A stretch of DNA of 64,000 nucleotides, taken from Frigoribacterium sp. Leaf263. GTDB lineage: Bacteria > Actinomycetota > Actinomycetes > Actinomycetales > Microbacteriaceae. The notes below the pieces were generated by a model. It had not been told where the DNA came from, did not search any database, and saw only the letters and a list, made by a program, of their open reading frames with translations. Both the position numbers and the translations under genes were made by a program. The stretch's first letter is position 1, and the number at the start of each line of letters is the position of its first letter. Shown here piece by piece: positions 51,864-64,000 of the stretch. The stretch covers positions 945,135 to 1,009,134 of the forward strand of contig NZ_LMMO01000003.1 in NCBI RefSeq assembly GCF_001422285.1. The letters are read 5' to 3'.

Positions 51864-51902
51864 GGCCGGCAGGCTCAGACGCATCGCGATCATCCGGCTG
51901 TC

Positions 51903-51946
51903 GGGCGGGTCCCCGTCATCGGCGGCGCGTCAGCGCCGACCCGCCC
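51903..51946 (+). terminator. Nested hairpin terminator after the glycosyltransferase gene
   Basis: Outer arms GGGCGGGT/ACCCGCCC (51903-51910, 51939-51946) enclose an inner CGGCGC-GTCA-GCGCCG hairpin. It begins 40 bases past the stop. Confidence 0.65.
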
Positions 51947-52011
51947 TCGACGACGCGAACCCGCCGCAGCCCGCTCGGGTGCTCGCCGACCGGGATGTCA
52001 GCGGCCCGGCC

Positions 52012-52017
52012 TATGCT
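52012..52017 (+). promoter_or_regulatory. -10 element of the UPF0303 gene
   Basis: TATGCT lies 38 bases before the ATG at 52056, which has a GGAGG ribosome site. Leadered promoter. Confidence 0.45.
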
Positions 52018-52055
52018 CGACGACGACCAGACGACCCCTTCCACCGGAGGCCCTC

Positions 52056-52535
52056 ATGCCCGACGACACCCTGCTGACCGAGCTCGCCGAGCAGGAGGAG
52101 CGCCTGGTCTTCCGCCGCTTCACGACCGACACGGCTCTCGACCTCGGGGCGTTCCTGCTCGCCGAGGCCCGTCGCCGCGGTCTCGCCGTCACGGTCACCG
52201 TGCGGAAGGGCCGCCAGCGGGTGTTCCACGCGGCGCTGCCCGGCACCTCGCTCGACAACGACGAGTGGCTCGACCGCAAGGCCCGTGTCGTCGAGCGCTA
52301 CGGTCAGAGCTCGTTCCGCGTCGGCGAGTCGTTCCGGGTGGCGGGCGGCACGTTCGACGAGAAGTCGCGGCTCGACACCGACCTCTACGCCGCGCACGGC
52401 GGGATGTTCCCGGTGACCGTCGTCGGCGTCGGCGTCGTGGGCGCGGTCGGGGTGTCGGGGCTGCCGCAGGCCGACGACCACGCCCTCGTCGTCGAGGTGC
52501 TCGACGACTTCCTGGCGCACGGCTACGACTCCTGA
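52056..52535 (+). CDS. UPF0303 / GlcG-HbpS-fold protein
   Basis: The 159-residue protein has the UPF0303 pattern: LVFRRFTTDTALDLGAFLLA, VTVRKGRQRVFHAALPGTSL followed by DNDEWLDRKARVVERYGQSS, then YAAHGGMFPVTVVGVGVVGA. The fold is that of heme-degrading or heme-binding HbpS-like proteins. The function in this family is unknown. The next gene begins five bases after its stop. Confidence 0.87.
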   Translation: MPDDTLLTELAEQEERLVFRRFTTDTALDLGAFLLAEARRRGLAVTVTVRKGRQRVFHAALPGTSLDNDEWLDRKARVVERYGQSSFRVGESFRVAGGTFDEKSRLDTDLYAAHGGMFPVTVVGVGVVGAVGVSGLPQADDHALVVEVLDDFLAHGYDS

Positions 52536-52539
52536 CCCG

Positions 52540-53097
52540 GTGATGGCGCCTCAGGAGCCCGATGCGTCGGGGCCCGTGCCGTCGGCGTCCGTGCCGTCGG
52601 CGGACGACGAGCGTGCGGCCGAGGCGCTCCGGACCCTGATCGCCGACACGACCCGCGATCTCGCCGCCCGAGGGGCCCGCACCGAGGCACTCGCCCGCTA
52701 CCGCCCCTCGCGACGCATCGTCGTCGTGAAGACCGCGGAGTCGCTCGAACCCGTGGGTCGGGCCTGGCGGCTCGGCGTGCTGCTGCTCGAGACCGACGGG
52801 CGCGTGCACGAGACGGGCCGCATCACCCGGGCCCTCGAGCCGACCCGCTCGCAGAACCTCTCCGCCTCGGTCGAGAAGCGCAAGGCCGAGCGACGGGCCG
52901 CCGCCCGGGGCCGCTTCGCCGAAGGCGAGGTCGTCGACTACGCGTACCTGCCGATCGATCTGTCGACCGAGGCTCTCGTGGCCGGCGACCAGCGCCTCCT
53001 CGTGGCGGACGGCCGGGCGCTCGTCCGCTGGGGCACCACGGCCGCCGAGGTCCGCGAGGCGGCCGCCTATCTCGCCGACCGGGGCGACCTGCTCTAG
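52540..53097 (+). CDS. Unknown protein in operon with UPF0303
   Basis: I do not recognise the family. The 185-residue translation is soluble, rich in Ala, Arg and Glu. The central part RRIVVVKTAESLEPVGRAWR continues LGVLLLETDGRVHETGRITR. A charged helical region (VEKRKAERRAAARGRF) follows, then VVDYAYLPIDLSTEALVAGD. The GTG start lies five bases after the UPF0303 stop, so the genes are co-transcribed. An inner ATG two bases on is out of frame. A dispersed repeat starts five bases after the TAG. Confidence 0.65.
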   Translation: MMAPQEPDASGPVPSASVPSADDERAAEALRTLIADTTRDLAARGARTEALARYRPSRRIVVVKTAESLEPVGRAWRLGVLLLETDGRVHETGRITRALEPTRSQNLSASVEKRKAERRAAARGRFAEGEVVDYAYLPIDLSTEALVAGDQRLLVADGRALVRWGTTAAEVREAAAYLADRGDLL

Positions 53098-53102
53098 TCG
53101 CC

Positions 53103-53113
53103 CGCGCCTCCTC
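53103..53113. repeat. Dispersed repeat copy after the 52540-53097 gene
   Basis: Exact core within CCCGCGCCTCCTCGG, five bases past the stop and about 34 bases upstream of the next -10 element. Confidence 0.75.
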
Positions 53114-53146
53114 GGCCTCCGCCCAGGGTGCCCCCGGGCAGCGGGT

Positions 53147-53152
53147 TATCCT
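53147..53152 (+). promoter_or_regulatory. -10 element of the 53201-53800 gene
   Basis: TATCCT lies 48 bases upstream of the GTG start, which is preceded by GAGAGGA. Confidence 0.45.
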
Positions 53153-53200
53153 CGAACTCCGGCGAGCCCGCCGGACCGGACTCCGACCGAGAGGACCCCT

Positions 53201-53800
53201 GTGCGCCGCGTCGCCATCGCCGCCTCGGTCGTCTTCTGCGCCGCGGTCGTCGCTCTGATCGTCGCTCTCGTCCTGGTCGTCTCGTCGCTCGCCTCGCCCC
53301 GCGACGAGACGGCTCGCCCCGTCGACCCTCCGGTGACCTGCCCGGCCGTCGACCCCGTCATGGTGGGTGACATCCCGGTGCCCGCCGGGCCGGTCGCGGG
53401 CTACTGCCAGGACCGCCTGATCAACGCGGCGTGGATCATGCAGGCCGCTCGCGCCCAGGGCATCGGAAAGCACACGCAGGCGATCGGGGTGATGACCGCG
53501 ATGGGCGAGTCGAGCCTCCGCAACATCGACCACGGCGACGCGGTCGGCCCGGACAGCCGCGGACTCTTCCAGCAACGCGACAACGGCGCCTGGGGCACCT
53601 ACGCCGAGCGCATGGACCCGTACACGGCGGCCACCCGGTTCTTCTCGAAGCTCGTGGCGATCCCGGGCTGGAAGGAGCTCACGCCGACCCAGGCGGCCCA
53701 CGCCGTGCAGATCAACGACGACCCCGACCACTACGCGCGCTGGTTCCCCGAGGCGGAGCAGGTCGTGGCCGCTCTGTCGGGCGACGCCCCCTCCTCCTGA
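53201..53800 (+). CDS. Exported or membrane-anchored lytic-transglycosylase-like protein
   Basis: The 199-residue protein has an N-terminal signal/anchor (IAASVVFCAAVVALIVALVL) followed by a domain with MTAMGESSLRNIDHGDAVGP, RGLFQQRDNGAWGTY and QAAHAVQINDDPDHYARWFP. This domain matches the C-terminus of the LysM protein at 13825-15138 but has no LysM repeats. Glu in GESS is in the position of a catalytic Glu of lysozyme-like folds. The substrate is presumably peptidoglycan. A strong hairpin follows. Confidence 0.75.
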   Translation: MRRVAIAASVVFCAAVVALIVALVLVVSSLASPRDETARPVDPPVTCPAVDPVMVGDIPVPAGPVAGYCQDRLINAAWIMQAARAQGIGKHTQAIGVMTAMGESSLRNIDHGDAVGPDSRGLFQQRDNGAWGTYAERMDPYTAATRFFSKLVAIPGWKELTPTQAAHAVQINDDPDHYARWFPEAEQVVAALSGDAPSS

Positions 53801-53829
53801 TCGAGCCTCCTCCTCCGCGATCGGCTCGT

Positions 53830-53879
53830 GTGGTCGGCAGATGCGCGTCAGACGCGCTCGAAGAGCATCTCCCGACCAC
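53830..53879. terminator. Long inverted repeat between convergent genes
   Basis: GTGGTCGGCAGATGC and its complement (14 of 15 pairs, 53830-53844 with 53865-53879) enclose an inner GCGTC-A-GACGC stem. Probably a bidirectional terminator. Confidence 0.65.
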
Positions 53880-53900
53880 TCCACACCGCTCGGCGGGGAC

Positions 53901-53911
53901 GAGGAGGCGCG
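53901..53911. repeat. Dispersed repeat copy next to the DUF427 stop
   Basis: Exact core two bases beyond the stop of the leftward DUF427 gene; on that strand it reads stop-N2-CGCGCCTCCTC. Confidence 0.75.
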
Positions 53912-53913
53912 GC

Positions 53914-54423
53914 TCACCAGCCGAGGGTGCCGGGCGGTCCCTTGAACGGGCCGACGATCGCGTCGGTGATCCAGCCGCCGTAGAAGTCGCCCTCCTGAGC
54001 CCGCACGGTCTCGCCGTCGATCTCGATCGAGTCGACGCGGCCGGGGTAGAGGGCCACGTGATCGACGAGCTGCTCGTAGCCCGCCCAGGGCGACGGGTAG
54101 AACCACCCGGCTCGGGGCGACCGCTCCGCGCCGCCGCGGAGGTCGACGTAGCCGGCGGAGCCCTTGAACTCGCACAGGCTCGACCCGTCGCCTCGGGTCA
54201 GGGCGCCCTCGACGAACGCGTCGCGGGGCAGGTAGTAGACCGGCGGGTGACTCGTCTCGAGCACTCGGAACGAACGCGTCGCGTCCGCCACGACCTGACC
54301 GCCGAGCCGCACGACGATGCGTTCGCCCCGGGCCTCCACGCGCGGGGGTCTGGGGTAGTCCCAGACGGACTCCTGTCCGGGGCCGGGCGTTTCACGGGCG
54401 GGGGTTCGGACGCTGCGTCTCAT
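53914..54423 (-). CDS. DUF427 protein
   Basis: Small beta-tent-fold protein of unknown function. The 169-residue translation has the repeated DUF427 pattern: SVWDYPRPPRVEARGERIVV, VLETSHPPVYYLPRDAFVEG, then SLCEFKGSAGYVDL, GWFYPSPWAGYEQLVDHVAL and VRAQEGDFYGGWITDAIVGP. The ATG at 54423 (MRRSVRTPARE) is the likely start; the frame is open 33 bases further. Confidence 0.88.
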   Translation of the reverse strand: MRRSVRTPARETPGPGQESVWDYPRPPRVEARGERIVVRLGGQVVADATRSFRVLETSHPPVYYLPRDAFVEGALTRGDGSSLCEFKGSAGYVDLRGGAERSPRAGWFYPSPWAGYEQLVDHVALYPGRVDSIEIDGETVRAQEGDFYGGWITDAIVGPFKGPPGTLGW

Positions 54424-54467
54424 GTCGCCATCGTGCACCCGCGGGTCGGCGGGCACGGGGGTGACGC

Positions 54468-54974
54468 TCAGGCGCGGACGACGGCGGGTGCCCCGCGGAG
54501 CGTCGCCGACAGGTCGCCGAGCGCGACGGCGCCGTCCGAGGTGCCGTGGGCGGACGCGACGAGCAGCTCGAGGGCGGCCCGAGCCGTCGACGGCGACACG
54601 TCGACGTGCTGCGCGACGCTCAAGGCGAGATCCTCGAGGTCACGGGCCAGGAGGTCGACCCCCGCGGCGCCCGGGTCGTCGGCGAGCCCACCCCCGGGGA
54701 CCCTAAGAGCGAGCAGGTCGACGAGCCGTCGCGCCTCGGCCGCCGTCGTGGCCGCCGTCGGTCGGAGCACCAGAGGCACGCGTGGCCCGGCCCCGTTCAC
54801 GAGGGCCGCGCGGCGCAGCCCCTCGACGAGCCCGGTGGCGACGTCGCGCACCCGCAGACCGTCGTGCACCGACGGGAGGTTCCAGGCGCTCGCCAGCTCG
54901 GGTCGGCCGAGGAGCTGTGCAGCCACGGAGGCGCAGGCCATGAAGGCCGATCGGGTGTCGGTCACGCTGACCAT
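54468..54974 (-). CDS. Mycothiol-dependent maleylpyruvate isomerase-like (DinB-fold) protein
   Basis: The 168-residue protein starts MVSVTDTRSAFMACASVAAQ. It continues LLGRPELASAWNLPSVHDGL, the helical N-terminal pattern of TIGR03083/maleylpyruvate-isomerase-like proteins, which bind thiol cofactors through a metal site. Conserved His residues occur at positions such as SVHDG and VAQHVDV. Family membership is moderate, and the exact reaction is unknown. The open frame upstream to 55541 lies within the divergent oxidoreductase gene and is not used. Confidence 0.65.
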   Translation of the reverse strand: MVSVTDTRSAFMACASVAAQLLGRPELASAWNLPSVHDGLRVRDVATGLVEGLRRAALVNGAGPRVPLVLRPTAATTAAEARRLVDLLALRVPGGGLADDPGAAGVDLLARDLEDLALSVAQHVDVSPSTARAALELLVASAHGTSDGAVALGDLSATLRGAPAVVRA

Positions 54975-55034
54975 CCTCGCATCGAGGCCGCCCTGCGACG
55001 ACCCGCCACCCGACCCGCCCGACGTCTCGATCGC

Positions 55035-55066
55035 GATTATTTGCCGTACTGGCAACACCGCTTGCC
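55035..55066 (+). promoter_or_regulatory. Promoter and TTGCC-N5-GGCAA operator of the oxidoreductase-methyltransferase gene
   Basis: GATTAT (55035-55040) can serve as the -10. Immediately downstream is the perfect dyad TTGCC-GTACT-GGCAA (55041-55055), then a further TTGCC half-site at 55062. A repressor bound here would block initiation. AGGAGG and the ATG follow at 55097-55113. Confidence 0.55.
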
Positions 55067-55110
55067 GGAGAGGATCTTCACGGGCACGCTGGCTCCAGGA
55101 GGTCATCACC

Positions 55111-62032
<6,922 letters not shown>

Positions 62033-62036
<4 letters not shown>

Positions 62037-63370
62037 GCGTCGGCCTTGCGGATCGAGAGGCCCTTGTTCTTCATGACCGTGATGATGTCCTTCTCGGCCT
62101 GCACCACCGCGTCGACGAGGGTTCCGCCCGAGGCCTTGCCGCGGAATCCGTCGCTGAGGATGTTGAACGACTGCTGCGTGACGGGCCACCAGCTCCAGTC
62201 CTGGTTCTGGCTGGACTCCTTCGTGGCGGGCACGAACACCTCCTGGTTGTAGTTCTGGCCGCTGAAGAACTCGCTGGGCTTCTCGCGGAGGTCGCCCACG
62301 ACGTCGCGCGCCGGCGACCAGCCGATGCCGCAGTACTCGATCAGCGCGTTGACGCCCTCGGGGGTCGTCGTCATCCAGACGGCGAAGTCGAGGGCCTCCT
62401 TCGGGTGCTGGCTGTTGGCCAGGATCGCCGCCGTCGACCCGCCGAGGAACGACGACGCGTAGCCGCCCTCCCAGGTCGGCAGGGGCGCGGCACGCCACTT
62501 GCCCGAGGCGCCGCTGACGCCCTCGATGAGGGCGTCGCCCCACGAGCCCGTCGCGACCGACGCGATCTTCCCGTCGGCCGCGGCCGAGAACCAGGCGGGC
62601 GTGTACGCGCCGTAGGCGGTCGTGACGATCCCGTCGTCGATCGCCTCGTCGAAGAACGCCGCGACCTTCATCGTCGCCTCGTCGGTCATGTCGATGACCC
62701 AGCCGTCGTCCTCCGCGCGGAACCACGAGGCCCCGGCCTGGGTGGCGTACGCGGCGAACGGCGACGCGTCGGCGAGCGGGAACGAGTCCATCAGCACGCC
62801 CGCGCCCTTCAGCTCGGCCCCGACGGCGGCCCAGTCGTCCCAGGTGGCGGGAACGGAGGCGCCGACCCGGTCGAAGACGGCCGGCTGGTAGAACATGCCC
62901 ATGGGGCCGCTGTCCTGCGGGACGGCGTAGACGCCGCCCGTGTAGCTGACCTGGTTCCAGAGGGTGGGGTCGTAGAGCTCGCGGTACCGGTCGATCCCGT
63001 AGCGCGAGAGGTCGACGACGCCGTTCGCCAGCAGGAACTCGGGCAGCGACCGCAGCTCGACCTGCGCGATGTCGGGTCCGGCGCCCGCCGCCAGCGCCGA
63101 GTACAGCTTCTGATAGCCGCCGGCGTTGCCACCCGGGATGAAGACCGTGTCGACCTGGACGCGGTCCTGGCTGCGGTTGTACAGGTCGGTCACCTGGTCG
63201 AGGCCCTTGAGCCAGGCCCAGTACTCGAGGCGGACGCGGCCGGTGGCCGGCGGGATGGTCGGCAGCGTGTTGACCGAGGTCGTGCCGGGCGTGGCGCACC
63301 CCGCGAGCAGCGCGGCGGCGCCGGCGCTCAGGCCGAAGCCGAGCAGTTGACGTCGACTGAGAGGGCTCAT
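62033..63370 (-). CDS. Carbohydrate ABC transporter substrate-binding lipoprotein
   Basis: Extracellular solute-binding protein (family 1), 445 residues. The N-terminus MSPLSRRQLLGFGLSAGAAA followed by LLAGC is a twin-Arg-like lipoprotein signal, with Cys25 as the lipid anchor. The mature part shows LEYWAWLKGLDQVTDLYNRS, GPDIAQVELRSLPEFLLANG and WMTTTPEGVNALIEYC. First gene of the operon ending in lacZ, so a beta-galactoside is the likely ligand. It faces the TetR gene across a shared operator. Confidence 0.93.
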
Positions 63371-63403
63371 CGTGACTCACTTCATCGTGGACGGGACCCG
63401 CCG

Positions 63404-63409
63404 AACCTA
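63404..63409 (-). promoter_or_regulatory. -10 element of the sugar operon
   Basis: Minus-strand TAGGTT lies 34 bases before the binding-protein ATG. Its -35 position falls inside the TetR dyad (63414-63437). Confidence 0.45.
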
Positions 63410-63413
63410 ACAC

Positions 63414-63437
63414 AATTCCGAGTGCTCACTCGGATTT
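63414..63437. promoter_or_regulatory. TetR-type operator controlling the beta-galactoside operon
   Basis: AATTCCGAGTG-CT-CACTCGGATTT is a dyad with 10 of 11 matching pairs. It lies midway between the divergent TetR and binding-protein genes and covers the -35 region of the sugar operon. Confidence 0.65.
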
Positions 63438-63442
63438 GACCC

Positions 63443-63453
63443 GAGGAGGTGCG
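63443..63453. repeat. Near-copy of the dispersed repeat upstream of tetR
   Basis: GAGGAGGTGCG differs from the core at one base; flanks (CCC...GGGTCGG) match the extended form. Confidence 0.5.
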
Positions 63454-63462
63454 GGTCGGCCG

Positions 63463-63478
63463 TAGAGTTCCCGTCATG
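63463..63478 (+). promoter_or_regulatory. Leaderless-type promoter of the tetR gene
   Basis: TAGAGT (63463-63468) ends seven bases before the ATG at 63476. Confidence 0.45.
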
Positions 63479-64000
63479 ACCGCAGATCCCGCCCCCGCCG
63501 AGACCGACGCGCCCGCCGCCCCGCGCAGCGCCCGGGGACCTCGCGGCCCGTACGCGAAGTCGACGGAGCGGCGTGCGGCGATCGTCGACGCCGCCTTCGA
63601 GGTGTTCTCGACGCGGGGCTACCGCGGCGGCTCGCTCCAGGAGGTCGCCGACCGGGTCGGCGTCAGCCAGACCGGACTGCTGCACTACTTCCCGTCGAAG
63701 CGCGCCCTGCTGCGCGCCGTCCTCGAGCGCCGTGACGCGATGACGAGCGGCATCCCGCTCGACGCCGCCCCCGATCAGGACTTCCGGGAGGGGGTGCTCC
63801 GCCAGGCGCGCTACAACGAGACCGTGCCCGGGCTGATCGCCCTGTACGCCGTGCTCGCCGGCGAGGCCGCGACGGAGGACGCACCCGTGCGCGGCTATGT
63901 GGCGGCCCGGTTCGAGGGCCTCCGGGCCGAGTACGCGGAGGGGTTCCGCGATCTCGAGTCGAGAGGCCGCCTCCGGCCCGGTGTCGACCCGGCCCGGGCC
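63476..64000 (+). CDS. TetR-family regulator of the sugar operon (C-terminus cut by window edge)
   Basis: The 175 codons present start MTADPAPAETDAPAAPRSAR. They carry a TetR helix-turn-helix (AIVDAAFEVFSTRGYRGGSL followed by QEVADRVGVSQTGLLHYFPS), then a ligand-domain part. The frame is open to the last base, so the 3' end is missing. Divergent from the ABC-transporter/lacZ operon, which it probably represses through the dyad at 63414-63437. Confidence 0.92.
   Translation, partial: MTADPAPAETDAPAAPRSARGPRGPYAKSTERRAAIVDAAFEVFSTRGYRGGSLQEVADRVGVSQTGLLHYFPSKRALLRAVLERRDAMTSGIPLDAAPDQDFREGVLRQARYNETVPGLIALYAVLAGEAATEDAPVRGYVAARFEGLRAEYAEGFRDLESRGRLRPGVDPARA

Noticed and set aside
53431-55110. 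Upstream extension of the oxidoreductase-methyltransferase frame
   Set aside because: It crosses other genes and the promoter; the ATG at 55111 has AGGAGG and the family N-terminus.

Overview
The window is chromosomal DNA of a high-GC Gram-positive actinobacterium, most likely family Microbacteriaceae. This placement is inferred from gene content, the many GTG starts, a MurE whose diaminopimelate-binding motif is replaced, and the actinobacterial order of the division/cell-wall region. No rRNA, tRNA, CRISPR array, phage gene or insertion sequence was recognised.

Bases 1-30,000 are conserved core. The division and cell-wall (dcw) operon runs leftward: mraZ, rsmH, ftsL, ftsI, murE, murF, mraY, murD, ftsW, murG (cut by the window edge). 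Most junctions are 4-base ATGA or GTGA overlaps, and a promoter carrying three 10-bp-spaced MraZ boxes drives it. Upstream lie a DUF3040 membrane protein, a polyprenyl diphosphate synthase, an Rv2175c-like DNA-binding protein, a LysM wall protein and a PASTA Ser/Thr kinase. A class II DAHP synthase, a PlsC acyltransferase, a ROK glucokinase and a long-chain acyl-CoA ligase follow. This order resembles the Mycobacterium tuberculosis Rv2153c-Rv2187 neighbourhood. Next come peptide deformylase, an orphan ParA, the garA-ftsR-merR group and an HtrA-type protease.

Bases 27,700-43,000 are more accessory. They hold a NUDIX-NYN fusion, a J-domain/NERD fusion, three aldo/keto reductases, a PEBP protein and a tandem pair of unknown paralogs. 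They also hold an operon that looks like 5-oxoproline use: pxpA, a pxpB-pxpC fusion, and a biotin-carboxylase homolog lacking two active-site residues, with a purine permease further downstream on the same strand.

Bases 42,300-64,000 carry single-gene units: LysR, MFS exporter, luciferase-like oxidoreductase, acetyl xylan esterase, quinone reductase, metallo-beta-lactamase fold protein, patatin, MshA-like glycosyltransferase, UPF0303, DUF427 and a thioredoxin-reductase-like/methyltransferase fusion. The right end is a beta-galactoside system: a TetR regulator facing a binding protein, two permeases and a LacZ beta-galactosidase.

The most unusual signal is a short dispersed repeat with core CGCGCCTCCTC (extended CCGCGCCTCCTCGG). 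It has 18 exact core copies, 17 of them right of base 30,000, on both strands. Six copies lie 2-7 bases beyond a stop codon, always in the same orientation relative to the gene. Seven more lie inside genes in several reading frames. Its RNA contains CCUCCUC, similar to the anti-Shine-Dalgarno end of 16S rRNA. Many genes also appear to have leaderless mRNAs, with a TAnnnT -10 element 6-8 bases before a GTG or ATG start.
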